Shown one piece after another: positions 1-8,296 of a DNA stretch of 34,747 bases (within the stretch, counting starts at the first letter, position 1; every line of letters starts with the position of its first letter). The notes under the pieces were generated by a model. The model did not search any database and was not told the origin of the DNA. It worked only from the letters and a program-made list of their open reading frames with translations. The DNA is taken from IMG/VR virus record IMGVR_UViG_3300027917_000105, positions 1-34,747 of that record; one strand, 5' to 3'. This DNA comes from a virus. Both the position numbers and the translations under genes were made by a program.

Positions 1-643
1 CGCCGTTATCGTCCTCGGTGATGACTACCACACCATCGGCATCAATAGCATCGAGGTCCGTCGTGAACGTCGCTTCCCACACTGCCGATCCATCGCCCGC
101 GATTGCCGCAGCGAGATTGGCCATGGTGTCGGCAACCGTCGCACCGATGGTGTACTGAACATCGCCGCCCGTACCCGCACCGTACGTTCGGGTCGTCGTG
201 CCGTCGGTAATCGTGATGGTGTCGCCCGAGGACGGATTGTTCGCCATCGTCAGGGCAACGGACGCCAAGATACCTTCGGCGTCATCGAGCTGGTCTTCGT
301 GGAGCAGCAGCTCCTTTACGGTACCGCCGGTAATCACTGCCGTATTCAACTGCGAAAGGTTGACGGCATGGTGTGACAGCGTACCGTCGGCCACGTTCGT
401 GATTTGCTGACTCGACATGTTGAGCGCACTGTCTGTGATGGTCAGCCCGCTCAAAGAAGCCCCAGCTTGCCCATAGGACAAAGCTTCTCCCGAAGCATCG
501 GCGGCCTCCAACCCCGTAATAGGATTGGAACCCATCGCAATTGCTCCGGTCATTGCGAGTCCACCTAGCTGAATATCATCGGTTGGGTCTTGTTCTCGAT
601 GATACCCGTTTGCGTCACCGTACAGAAATTTTCTCGTGGCCAT
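1..643 (-). CDS. Tail fibre-like structural protein, C-terminus cut by window edge
   Basis: The frame is open from an ATG at 643 to the left edge (214 codons), so the C-terminus is missing. An AAGGAG Shine-Dalgarno lies 6 nt before the start. The N-terminal part contains the alternating hydrophobic/glycine pattern MTGAIAMGSNPITGL followed by a second similar turn (LTITDSALNMSSQQITNV), a pattern common in trimeric phage fibre shafts. From about residue 120 a beta-rich segment begins (DTITITDGTTTRTYGAG) with a helix (VADTMANLAAAIAG); it resembles in style a segment inserted in the sheath gene of this window. It is the last gene of the tail module, downstream of the baseplate genes, which fits a fibre or fibre-attachment role. 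The family assignment is inference from pattern and position; receptor specificity cannot be judged. Confidence 0.75.
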   Translation of the reverse strand, partial: MATRKFLYGDANGYHREQDPTDDIQLGGLAMTGAIAMGSNPITGLEAADASGEALSYGQAGASLSGLTITDSALNMSSQQITNVADGTLSHHAVNLSQLNTAVITGGTVKELLLHEDQLDDAEGILASVALTMANNPSSGDTITITDGTTTRTYGAGTGGDVQYTIGATVADTMANLAAAIAGDGSAVWEATFTTDLDAIDADGVVVITEDDNG

Positions 644-675
644 GCTGTGCTCCTTTTTTGGCTACTTGTTTCCCC

Positions 676-1287
676 CTAACCGTCCGGGGTGTTTGCGTTT
701 ATATTAGTAATCTTAGCCTCTTTTCCTTCGGTAGCATTTTTAATTTCCTGCAATGCTTCCTCTGGAATACGTTTGAGTACGCCGGTATCCTCGTCGTACC
801 CCCACTGGTTCATGTGTATTCCGTAATCCTCCTCTACCTCACGACGAACGTCGGATATTTTCCTGATTGATTTTCGTTGTGTGTCTTCCCATTGACGAAC
901 AACATTATTGAGTTCGGCCTTGAGTGCTTGCATACGCGACTCATATGCAGATTTCCGAACTTGTATTTGAAGCGCCGCTTCTAATGCACACTTCTCCAAA
1001 TACATCATGCGAAAAACACGTGGGTCAGGTATCACCCCCGTCCCAGCAATACGCAAACGTTCCAATCGCACTTCGTCATCAATCGTATCCGGAATATCCG
1101 GTACCTTTTCTTCTGCCTTTTTCACTGCTTTTTCTTCTGCCATTTCTTCTGCCATTTCTTCTGCCTTCTTAGGTACTTTGTCTTCTACTAAAGATAGCTG
1201 CTTTGCCGTGTCATCGTCAATTTTCATAACTACTACATCTGCTTTTTTCGTTCTCGCTGCTTTGGCTAATTTCTTTTTCTGTACCAT
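676..1287 (-). CDS. Coiled-coil hypothetical protein in the tail module
   Basis: 203 residues starting at ATG 1287 with AGGAG six bases upstream. The N-terminus is lysine-rich (MVQKKKLAKAARTKKAD). Residues about 40-62 are a low-complexity Glu/Ala/Lys stretch (EEMAEEMAEEKAVKKAEEK) encoded by a 12-bp tandem repeat. Residues about 95-150 are highly charged with heptad-like spacing and are probably a coiled coil. No enzyme motif is visible. It lies between the 139-residue beta protein and the fibre-like gene, so it may be a fibre accessory, chaperone or attachment protein; that is positional inference only. I do not recognise the family. Confidence 0.8.
   Translation of the reverse strand: MVQKKKLAKAARTKKADVVVMKIDDDTAKQLSLVEDKVPKKAEEMAEEMAEEKAVKKAEEKVPDIPDTIDDEVRLERLRIAGTGVIPDPRVFRMMYLEKCALEAALQIQVRKSAYESRMQALKAELNNVVRQWEDTQRKSIRKISDVRREVEEDYGIHMNQWGYDEDTGVLKRIPEEALQEIKNATEGKEAKITNINANTPDG
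1132..1165. repeat. 12-bp tandem repeat, about 2.8 copies
   Basis: The unit ttcttctgccat is repeated in phase with the codons of the 203-residue coiled-coil gene; on the coding strand it encodes repeated Met-Ala-Glu-Glu. A further copy of the core ttcttctgcc occurs just outside (about 1108-1117). Because the unit is a multiple of three, copy-number changes would lengthen or shorten the helix without breaking the frame. Confidence 0.85.
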
Positions 1288-1299
1288 GTCTTTCTCCTA

Positions 1300-1719
1300 T
1301 TAATTGCCGGTGTAGCGCGTCATCATCCTCGACCCCGGTAAAAGCAAGAGATCGTCGCTGACCGCATTACCGATTTGTTGCGCCCAAAAATACTCGCCGG
1401 GAGCTAGTGTCGGAACTTCCTCGGCCAAATCGCCACCGAGTCCGACTAAAATCGGTTCGCCTGGTGTCATGTCCGTAAACAAATCGCAGACTCCAAACAA
1501 CTGAACAACTCCGACTGTTGGCGTCGACTTCGAAATGAGTATCCCCAGAGCAGGCATTTTATCCCGAGTACTTGGATCCGCAGTTTCCACCCTCCATTTC
1601 CCATTAACTCTAACGTCACGAATGCAGACAGGATTTCCGACGGTGTCGGTGCTCAAACACGCCACCTCTTGAAATTGTGGAAGATAATCAAGCGAGCCAA
1701 AATCAGCGTTAAGAGCCAC
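1300..1719 (-). CDS. Small beta-rich structural protein
   Basis: 139 residues. The start is GTG at 1719, nine bases after GGAGG; the ATG inside that spacer opens only a five-codon frame. The sequence has no enzyme motif and looks like a compact beta domain: GILISKSTPTVGVVQLFGV, then GEPILVGLGGDLAEEVP and a C-terminal stretch ending SRMMTRYTGN. The Gly/Val-rich middle resembles the small beta-barrel decoration or fibre-tip proteins of phages, but I cannot name a family. It lies between the baseplate J-like gene (18 bp upstream) and the coiled-coil gene, so a distal tail role is more likely than a head role. Confidence 0.75.
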   Translation of the reverse strand: MALNADFGSLDYLPQFQEVACLSTDTVGNPVCIRDVRVNGKWRVETADPSTRDKMPALGILISKSTPTVGVVQLFGVCDLFTDMTPGEPILVGLGGDLAEEVPTLAPGEYFWAQQIGNAVSDDLLLLPGSRMMTRYTGN

Positions 1720-1737
1720 AGCTCATTTCCTCCAGTG

Positions 1738-3501
1738 CTAACCAACACCGCCAATAACAGTCAGTTGAAATCCATCGTCTTTCAACTTGATCATCTCGTC
1801 GAATTCTGGATCTGCATTGTCGACATATTCTCCTGTTTTGAATCTGTATTTATCGATGGTAGTCGCCGGAGTCACACCGGCAGTCGCCAAGAAAGAAAAC
1901 CGGGAATTTGCCTCAGTAAAAGTCGTCCCAACCGTACCAGAACCGACATTCCCTGAAGCATCGCCTACAACGTCGAAAGTTGTCGGCGAAGTCATATAGA
2001 TCATGTAGGTATCCTGGATAGTATTTGAGTTCATTGAGAAACTGCCGAAAGAAAGGTCAGTACTGCTGCCCAACGGAAAATGATACGGATTCGGGATGCG
2101 CTGCATCTGAACCACATCAGGATAATCCACTCCCTGTAAGCCTTCGACTACAGCATGCACAGCCGATAACGGAACCTGCTGACCGAGTACTTGATTCTCT
2201 GCTTCAAATAATTCGAGTACCGCATCCTCTATTACCCTCAAAGCAACTTCACGACGGACGTTCGAGAACAGGTACACGTTCATCACCAGCTCGATTTCAA
2301 TCATTCGAACCGGGTCAATGTAGAGAATTGTCGGTGTGGTTTTTCGTTCTTCGAGATAAGCACCAACGGCACCGATCAACCCCGTACCGATGGCAGTATA
2401 CGGATCCCACGTTCCTGTCGGTACCGGATTCGATCCACCCGTAGCGATGACCACATGCTCCTCAAAAGATCCCGTCGGACGATAGGCATACGCGTGAAGG
2501 ACGCCAGGGACTTCGAGAGCCAACGCTTTATAGTCATCGTGAGTGACAGCCCGATTCAGGGCTTTGAGACTCAGAGGGGCATTCACTTTCGCCTGAGCTA
2601 CGGTTTCTCGGTCGGCCCCGCCGGTTGGTTTCGCCGGATTGGTCACCGATGTCACAAACGAATATGAACCAATCAACTTCGTCAGCTTGTTGATCGCTAC
2701 CTGATTTCCTTCGTGACCACCGCCCACTCGATAAACGGCTGAAATATTGTTGGTGCCACTGGCCGGAACAGCACCGTTCACACCATCACCGAAAATCACG
2801 GTCACGACATCATTCTCGTCTATCTCTGTTCGAAAATGCTCATCAGTTGGCCCAGACTCCAAGAAGTTGTCAACTTCAGCCCACACGGTATCGATCATCC
2901 CGGCAGTAATAGTCACCTCTAAACTCGATGTGCCATCCGGATTGAGCGCCAAAGGCGTACTGCTGAGTTCATACTGTTGATCGGCAGAGCCGTCGCTAGA
3001 GCCCAAAACCTCAGAAACAGAATTTCCTTCGTATGCAGTGACACCAGTTGTTGTGCCCGCACCGGTAGAAACAAAATCAGCAGCCAGCTCGAAAGTGGCC
3101 GATTCACTGCCATCCGAAGTATCGACTTGAACTTTGGTTCTTTCCGGAACCGTCCCAGCCCCCGACGTAACGAACGTCAATTCCACACCGGCACTTGTTG
3201 GTGGATCGAGTTCGTAGCCAATGAGCTTGCAATGCTCGATCATAGACCGACGCTGTACAACCGATGGAAACAACGCTTCATTCGCACATCGATCTTGATA
3301 GTACGAAAGATTGTCGGCCATGAACGCAAAGGCCTCAACCAGTGCCACACCGAGATCAAGTTCCGATCGATCAGACCAATCCGGAGTGTACGTGTCGGCC
3401 AGACCGCCACTGTCTATAACGTCCGATACGTAGCCTTCAAAATCTCGGGTCTCCAAATCGACCGTAACGAGATTACCCGCGAGCGTAGTGACGACCGGCA
3501 T
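1738..3501 (-). CDS. Baseplate J / T4 gp6-like wedge protein
   Basis: 587 residues, ATG at 3501 with AGGAGGAACGGT just before it. The first 90 residues hold the features of the Baseplate_J family: an acidic Asp-rich N-terminus, LVEAFAFMADNLSYYQDRCANEA, and VQRRSMIEHCKLIGYELDPP. The middle has the beta-rich core (DVVTVIFGDGVNGAVPASGTN, then YRVGGGHEGNQ), and a helix with ALNRAVTHDDYKALALEVPGV follows. Members form the dimeric baseplate wedge that triggers sheath contraction. The gene lies directly downstream of the gp25/W-like gene (10 bp gap), the classic W-J pairing. The C-terminal part (after about residue 470) is an extra beta-rich region of unknown function, perhaps a docking site for fibre proteins. 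Confidence 0.9.
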   Translation of the reverse strand: MPVVTTLAGNLVTVDLETRDFEGYVSDVIDSGGLADTYTPDWSDRSELDLGVALVEAFAFMADNLSYYQDRCANEALFPSVVQRRSMIEHCKLIGYELDPPTSAGVELTFVTSGAGTVPERTKVQVDTSDGSESATFELAADFVSTGAGTTTGVTAYEGNSVSEVLGSSDGSADQQYELSSTPLALNPDGTSSLEVTITAGMIDTVWAEVDNFLESGPTDEHFRTEIDENDVVTVIFGDGVNGAVPASGTNNISAVYRVGGGHEGNQVAINKLTKLIGSYSFVTSVTNPAKPTGGADRETVAQAKVNAPLSLKALNRAVTHDDYKALALEVPGVLHAYAYRPTGSFEEHVVIATGGSNPVPTGTWDPYTAIGTGLIGAVGAYLEERKTTPTILYIDPVRMIEIELVMNVYLFSNVRREVALRVIEDAVLELFEAENQVLGQQVPLSAVHAVVEGLQGVDYPDVVQMQRIPNPYHFPLGSSTDLSFGSFSMNSNTIQDTYMIYMTSPTTFDVVGDASGNVGSGTVGTTFTEANSRFSFLATAGVTPATTIDKYRFKTGEYVDNADPEFDEMIKLKDDGFQLTVIGGVG

Positions 3502-3511
3502 ACCGTTCCTC

Positions 3512-3892
3512 CTATGTCAAATCCAGACTCAGTGTAACAGGATCTCCTGTGTTTCGGAAAATAAACGAAATCTCAGCCACGACTTTCATTCCTTCCGCTA
3601 AATCTTCGTGCTGCTGAATATCTATGGTCAATCCAACTGCTCGTGGCTCATAGGTTGCAATGGCGTCGGCAATCAGCGTTTTTATTGGAGAGAGTGTCGT
3701 ACCATACGCAGATCGCAAAACACGATCATACCCAATAGTACCGACATTTTTCCGAATCAAACGGCTCTTTACTTTAGAATATACCAGTGCCTTCAAATTA
3801 GAAATTACCTTGTCTCCGTCATCATCTCTCGCCACACCACCAGCAGCAGAAAACCGAAACGGAAAACTAATCCCACTGGGATAAACCGTCAT
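3512..3892 (-). CDS. Baseplate wedge protein, gp25/GpW-like
   Basis: 126 residues, ATG at 3892 overlapping the stop of the preceding gene by ATGA, with GGAGGAGGAATT upstream. It matches the gp25-like (GPW) fold: an N-terminal strand with FPFRFSAAGGVARDDDGDKVISNLKALVYS, a central helix and arginine (RVLRSAYGTT), and the terminal strand EISFIFRNTGDPVTLSLDL. These proteins start sheath assembly in contractile tails and sit in the wedge with the J-like protein encoded next. Despite an old 'lysozyme' label for the family, no catalytic role is expected. Confidence 0.88.
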   Translation of the reverse strand: MTVYPSGISFPFRFSAAGGVARDDDGDKVISNLKALVYSKVKSRLIRKNVGTIGYDRVLRSAYGTTLSPIKTLIADAIATYEPRAVGLTIDIQQHEDLAEGMKVVAEISFIFRNTGDPVTLSLDLT

Positions 3893-4878
3893 GGCAATTC
3901 CTCCTCCAATCTAGCCTTTGCATCCTCATACCAAGCAGTCTGGCCCATGACCTGGAACAAAGTTTCCATCGGTCCAGTTGTCCCACCAGTGACTAGGAAT
4001 ATCCCACCCACCGTGTAGTTCGCATCTGGAAGGTCCATCGGCCCACCCGTAGACGTTATCAGTTCATTTGAGAGCCAGTCCGCATCACCCTGACCGAAAA
4101 TAGGTAGAATGAAAGCACCTTCGAAATTGAGAATGACAGCAATAAGATTGACGATGTCCTCAATGCTTTTGATGAAATTTACCAGATAATCAATTTTTTC
4201 GGTTAACTGCTCGATGTACTTATCGTAAATTCCCGGTCCATCAGAAGGACCAAGAATAGCATTGGCGTACGAAATCAATTTTTCGCAGATCACATTGAGA
4301 TACGGAATGATGTCGGAGATTTTCACCGACTTCCAGTTCGGTTCTTTACCTACACCGGGAATAACATCAAACTCAGTCCCAAATTCTTTCCAATTTCCAT
4401 ACTGACCAAGAGATCCAAGAACATTCTTCAGCAGCTCCATCAAATTGTAAAAATCGTTGAGCAGATCACGGAGATTCTCGGACGTGGCCATGATCACTGT
4501 GGCACCGACAAATGCATACGGATCCACAAGAATCGGCCTACGCCCATCCATACGATCATACAGAGAAGTAGAAACATGCGACAGCCATTGGCGAGGTGTC
4601 AGTGTATACGAAACCGATGGTGACACATGGAACAGCGCGTACACACCAGTCTGCGTCAACTGCTGAACAATACTGGTTACCAACTGACGAGCCGCTTCAA
4701 TGACAGCGGCATTCAAGTCATTGATTCCCTGAATGAAAAGTTTGAGAATTTCAATTGCTGTTTTTAGTCCTTCAAGTCCTGTAGCAAGGATGTCATTGAC
4801 TGTTTCGAATTGGTCAAGGACGTCAGTGATATAGCTTGGGAGAAGGTCGAGGGGGTCAAACTGGTACCATTCAGCCAT
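3889..4878 (-). CDS. Hypothetical baseplate-region protein
   Basis: 329 residues from ATG 4878, preceded by GAGGAG and eight bases. The first 90 residues are long hydrophobic helices (DVLDQFETVNDILATGLEGL, then TAIEILKLFIQGI). A central part follows with YTLTPRQWLSHVSTSLYDR, then more helices, ending in a short beta/Gly-rich tail (TVGGIFLVTGGTTGP). I see no known catalytic motif and do not recognise the family. Its place between the spike gene and the gp25-like gene suggests a baseplate component or baseplate assembly factor. Its first 115 bases overlap, in another frame, the end of the upstream 132-residue gene. It ends with an ATGA overlap into the gp25-like gene, so translation is probably coupled. 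Confidence 0.75.
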   Translation of the reverse strand: MAEWYQFDPLDLLPSYITDVLDQFETVNDILATGLEGLKTAIEILKLFIQGINDLNAAVIEAARQLVTSIVQQLTQTGVYALFHVSPSVSYTLTPRQWLSHVSTSLYDRMDGRRPILVDPYAFVGATVIMATSENLRDLLNDFYNLMELLKNVLGSLGQYGNWKEFGTEFDVIPGVGKEPNWKSVKISDIIPYLNVICEKLISYANAILGPSDGPGIYDKYIEQLTEKIDYLVNFIKSIEDIVNLIAVILNFEGAFILPIFGQGDADWLSNELITSTGGPMDLPDANYTVGGIFLVTGGTTGPMETLFQVMGQTAWYEDAKARLEEELP

Positions 4879-5162
4879 TTGTCTAGCTCCTCATTTTTAA
4901 TGCCATGTCTGTCTCGCATCACTACTGCCAGAGACTTTGTTTTGAGTGCTGCTCCCAATGCTGTTTCTGCCAAGCCAAGCATAAGAAACTCACCAAGAGT
5001 TTCAAATTTTAGCTTCAGGTTATTTCCTTCCGCCGCAGAATTCGCCCGCGAGGTCAAGTCAACCTTCCACTGCTTAAGGTACTCGGGGTCAAAGGAGGCT
5101 TTTTCGACCTTGTCTTTATGCGTTTCGAGTAAACTCCACCGCTTCGTCTGTTCAGTGCTCAT
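4764..5162 (-). CDS. Small hypothetical protein overlapping its downstream neighbour
   Basis: 132 residues; ATG at 5162 overlaps the stop of the spike gene (ATGA). Residues 1-90 look like a genuine helical protein (MSTEQTKRWSLLETHKDKVEK, later ETLGEFLMLGLAETALGAALKTKSLAVVMRDRHGI). Residues from about 95 onward are Ser/Thr/Leu-rich and are encoded in the 115 bases shared with the next gene. The ATGA coupling upstream and the normal-looking first two thirds support a real gene; the tail may be tolerated rather than selected. Function unknown; by position a baseplate accessory. Confidence 0.65.
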   Translation of the reverse strand: MSTEQTKRWSLLETHKDKVEKASFDPEYLKQWKVDLTSRANSAAEGNNLKLKFETLGEFLMLGLAETALGAALKTKSLAVVMRDRHGIKNEELDKWLNGTSLTPSTFSQAISLTSLTNSKQSMTSLLQDLKD

Positions 5163-6502
5163 GCCGATTCCACCACCGTCGACGTAATCAATCCTGGAGT
5201 ATCTAGCTGGGGTAAGATTGACGTATTAACAACCGTCGTCAGATCGACAGAAGATAATGCCTTCACACCAGCAACTTCGTGAGTATGTGCCATAAGGGCG
5301 GCTAACAATGTTCTCAGCAAAGTGACAAATGACCGACCCTTCACCAGCGGCTCTGTGACACCGTAGCCCAAGAGTACATTAGCTGGTCCCACACCCGGTA
5401 TCGACGCCGTTTCCTGCAATTCAATCTGACCGCCGACTACTGTACCGGCGAGTGTTGACAGTTTCCACGTCGAAGACCCGATACCCAGGGTTGTCGGATT
5501 GAGTTCGAATGTTGCTTGCTTGGCCTGCCCCGTCGAATCAGCGGCCCCGATGATCACCGCGCCATTGTAGCCATAAAACTTGATCGACGGTACCGGGCTC
5601 GGAGCCAATGGAGGAACCTCACCATAAGTCGTATTCGATGCCGTGAAGTCGATCGTTTCCATGATCGACGCCTGAAGGCTAGAGCCTACCATGAAAGCCA
5701 ACTGACCAGACGTTGATAGTGAGGCATTTCCGGCAGAGACCAGGTCCATAAGCGAACCGGCTTTGAGGGTGCAATCACCAGCCCAGACAGCCCGGAAAGA
5801 CTCGCCCGACTCAGCCACCGAATTGTAGGTTCGAGTGACATTGCCAGAATACGTTTCTGTCGTCAGACCACCGAACGAAACGGTACGCTCACCCTCGACG
5901 ATACGCTCCTCATCCAGGGATTTGATGCTATGCATACCGTTGATAAATCGTCGCTGACTCCCGATACACACTTCCTGCATGCCACCATCAGACGAAATCT
6001 CATATCGAGATCCAGAGTAATGCGAGAGCTGGACACGCTCAGCCCCCGGAGTGCCATCAAACTCCAAGAACGATCCGTCAGGCCCTTGAATAATACGAAC
6101 ATTTTTACCGTCGCCCTCAAATTGTGTCGGCGGAATGTTGTCCAATTCTCGCACAGAATAATCGGTATAATCGGCCTGCCCACGACCATGTCGGGGAGCC
6201 ATGCTCTCGCCATTACGAAAAGCCCATGCTCCGGGAGACCATACTGGATAAGCCACATCACCGGCTTCAAATTCCACCCAAACAAAATCATTCACTTGAG
6301 GAAGCAGAAAATCACCGGCATTCAAATGCCCACCAGCACTGGGAGAAGGTAGCGCCCAACCAAGTTCTTCCTCACTTCCCATAACAATCGGACATTTAAC
6401 TTTGACCCGCCCGAGTTGCTTGGGATCCTCCACATCAACCACATATCCGCGATACTTTCCAAAATACCGGCCAGCAAATCGATCTTCAAACTCACTAATC
6501 AT
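5159..6502 (-). CDS. Baseplate spike / gp5-gpV-like OB-fold protein
   Basis: I start it at ATG 6502 (447 residues, beginning MISEFEDRFAGRYFGKYRGY), which overlaps the upstream stop by eight bases. A longer reading to 6580 adds 26 Cys-rich residues that overlap the upstream gene and look spurious. Residues about 12-100 are the Phage_base_V/gp5 OB fold: YRGYVVDVEDPKQLGRVKVKC, then LGWALPSPSAGG and a VNDFVWVEFEAGDVAYPVW strand pair. The remainder is repetitive beta structure of the needle type (SLDEERIVEGERTVSF, NASLSTSGQLAFMVGSS), with AHTHEV near the C-terminus. The protein forms the central membrane-piercing spike. No lysozyme domain is inserted, unlike T4 gp5, so wall digestion must come from another protein. 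Confidence 0.88.
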   Translation of the reverse strand: MISEFEDRFAGRYFGKYRGYVVDVEDPKQLGRVKVKCPIVMGSEEELGWALPSPSAGGHLNAGDFLLPQVNDFVWVEFEAGDVAYPVWSPGAWAFRNGESMAPRHGRGQADYTDYSVRELDNIPPTQFEGDGKNVRIIQGPDGSFLEFDGTPGAERVQLSHYSGSRYEISSDGGMQEVCIGSQRRFINGMHSIKSLDEERIVEGERTVSFGGLTTETYSGNVTRTYNSVAESGESFRAVWAGDCTLKAGSLMDLVSAGNASLSTSGQLAFMVGSSLQASIMETIDFTASNTTYGEVPPLAPSPVPSIKFYGYNGAVIIGAADSTGQAKQATFELNPTTLGIGSSTWKLSTLAGTVVGGQIELQETASIPGVGPANVLLGYGVTEPLVKGRSFVTLLRTLLAALMAHTHEVAGVKALSSVDLTTVVNTSILPQLDTPGLITSTVVESA

Positions 6503-7997
6503 CGTTGCCGTCCACTTTCTTTGAAAGCACACTCCAATAACCAGACAGCTTGTCGAACACGCCGAATTGCTGACGCTCACCTTTCTGGGGCTGACCCGAC
6601 CCGCTGTCCTGATTTCCGGGAACTTTGTCTGCTTTGTCTTTATCCTGCTTTTCGTTCATGGCTTTGATGTCAGCAGCCGACGGACGGAACTCGCGCTTGA
6701 CCGCCTTAATCGTCGTCTGAAACGCTGGCGAACTGCCGTACTCATGAGTAACCTCGGTCATGCGATATTTCCCAGAATACCGGTCACCAACACCAGCAAT
6801 AATAATGGAATTACCCGGCTTGTACATCATGGATGCGATGGCCGGAACCATCGTAGCTTCGATCATTTCGCTCGAACCCAAGATTTTTCCCGCACTTTTT
6901 CGCTTGGCTTCGGCTGCAGAGTCCGGCGTGCCATCCGTATTCGTGTCCGTTATTTCTTCGTCGTTTGCTCCATCACTTTCTTTCTTCCCACCACCCTTTT
7001 CTTCAACCTTCCAAATACCTTTGAGCTTGGCAAATGTAGCCCGGTATTTCGTACCCTCTTTCGACGACGTTTTTGCAGAAGTATCATCCCCAGTCTGGTC
7101 AGCGCCACCTTCCTCAGCCCCACCAGATTTCTTGGTGTCCTGATTGTCACAAAGCTCCTGCTTTTTGTCCTTCATCCCCAGCATATCTTTTGCTGTACCA
7201 AGAGCTTCACTCGCACCATCACGAATCGTTTCAACAAGATCAGCACCAACAAAATCAGCAGCAGTTTCAGCCAAACTGTCGCCGACCATATCGACAACAT
7301 CTTTTTGCTGGACAGAGCATTTCTTCTTACCGTGCTTGATGAAACTAACTTCAGCCGAAAAATTCAGGAGCGTAGCTCCGTTTATTCGATAAGACAACAC
7401 CGGAACATTTTCTTGCCGACCAGCTTCATCAGCGTCAATCGGACGACGAAAATATAGCGTCGTACCCTCAAGTCCCCAAGCAAAACCATAACGATCTGCG
7501 AGAGTCTGAAGGAGTTTAGCGTCTGACATATTGGCTTGTATTAAAGGGTAGTCGTCACTGAAATCTAGTTCACGAATACTTTCGATGTCGTATCCAAGCT
7601 CATGCTCTTTAGCGATCTTTTTAATAATATCTACGGGAGATCCCGTATGCTTGCGCTTCTTCGATTTCTTATTCATTTTGTGCGAGAGATCCTGAAAATC
7701 AACCCGCAAAGTAGGACGACCGTCGGAAGCAGCAGTGAACGAGTAGCTCTTGACTACGAAAGGGCCGCAGGGGACCGCTTCATTATTCCAGCCAAACAAA
7801 AAAGCTAAGCGATCCCCCTGCTGAAACACCTTGTTGTCAGAAAACATGAAGTCATAGTCCGCTATCGTAAAACTTCCATCCGACGCTTTCTTTTCTCGAT
7901 AGGTAATGTTCAGATCCGTAATGCGACGAACCGACTCATCGGCCAACTCACGGTTGTTGACCCACACGAACAGCATCGGGGTCTTGACGTAGGCCAT
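6495..7997 (-). CDS. Baseplate hub protein, gpD / gp27-like (late control D)
   Basis: 500 residues, ATG at 7997 sharing one base with the upstream stop (TAATG). The N-terminal part has the gpD-type pattern: a strand-rich start (PMLFVWVNNRELADESVRRI), then FQQGDRLAFLFGWNNE and PFVVKSYSF. Next comes the LysM-like/hub segment SPVDIIKKIAKEHELGYDIE, and SDAKLLQTLADRYGFAWGLEGTTLYFRRP follows. Residues about 260-370 are a charged low-complexity linker (DKKQELCDNQDTKKSGGAEEGG) separating this from a C-terminal strand-rich end (YKPGNSIIIAGVGDRYSGKYRMTEVTHEYG). Proteins of this family form the trimeric hub that joins spike to tube, matching its place between the LysM and spike genes. The long acidic linker is unusual. 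Confidence 0.85.
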   Translation of the reverse strand: MAYVKTPMLFVWVNNRELADESVRRITDLNITYREKKASDGSFTIADYDFMFSDNKVFQQGDRLAFLFGWNNEAVPCGPFVVKSYSFTAASDGRPTLRVDFQDLSHKMNKKSKKRKHTGSPVDIIKKIAKEHELGYDIESIRELDFSDDYPLIQANMSDAKLLQTLADRYGFAWGLEGTTLYFRRPIDADEAGRQENVPVLSYRINGATLLNFSAEVSFIKHGKKKCSVQQKDVVDMVGDSLAETAADFVGADLVETIRDGASEALGTAKDMLGMKDKKQELCDNQDTKKSGGAEEGGADQTGDDTSAKTSSKEGTKYRATFAKLKGIWKVEEKGGGKKESDGANDEEITDTNTDGTPDSAAEAKRKSAGKILGSSEMIEATMVPAIASMMYKPGNSIIIAGVGDRYSGKYRMTEVTHEYGSSPAFQTTIKAVKREFRPSAADIKAMNEKQDKDKADKVPGNQDSGSGQPQKGERQQFGVFDKLSGYWSVLSKKVDGNDD

Positions 7998-8296
7998 TAA
8001 TTGAACTCCGCATACGACCTTGGGGGAACAATTATTTCCTCGCCAGACTCCAAATCAAGGGGCCAAAAAATCTGCGGATTTACGTCCGCAAGAACATACC
8101 ACTTATTTGCATCGTTGTAGAAACGGTAAGCCAGAGATTCAAAAGTTTCTCCCGCCTGCACTAAATACCGCTTCGATCCTGCAGGGGGTTCAACAGTTGT
8201 CTTTCGCAGAGGATATACAGCATAAACACTGCCATCCATGTCCTCCACTTGCAGAAGTTTTTCCAGTCGGTACCGCGACCCATAAAAAATGGACAT
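7997..8296 (-). CDS. LysM-domain tail/baseplate hub protein
   Basis: 99 residues. A LysM domain covers about residues 43-92: RYLVQAGETFESLAYRFYND, then NKWYVLADVNPQIFWPLDL and GEEIIVPP. The leading part (MSIFYGSRYRLEKL) is a short strand-rich arm. Equivalent small LysM proteins occur between the tube-initiator and gpD-like genes in contractile phages and extracellular contractile injection systems, where they act as structural hub adaptors rather than as wall hydrolases. Its stop/start contacts with both neighbours show tight translational coupling. Confidence 0.85.
   Translation of the reverse strand: MSIFYGSRYRLEKLLQVEDMDGSVYAVYPLRKTTVEPPAGSKRYLVQAGETFESLAYRFYNDANKWYVLADVNPQIFWPLDLESGEEIIVPPRSYAEFN

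Noticed and set aside
4764-4900. Programmed frameshift joining the 132- and 329-residue genes
   Set aside because: A TGA occurs in the downstream frame four codons before its ATG, the start has its own GAGGAG, and no slippery heptamer was seen near the junction.
6503-6580. N-terminal extension of the spike protein
   Set aside because: The extra residues are Cys/Ser-rich, overlap the hub gene and precede the conserved OB-fold start.
6567-7457. Plus-strand frame of 296 codons
   Set aside because: Antisense to the gpD-like hub gene; no ribosome binding site or recognisable domain.
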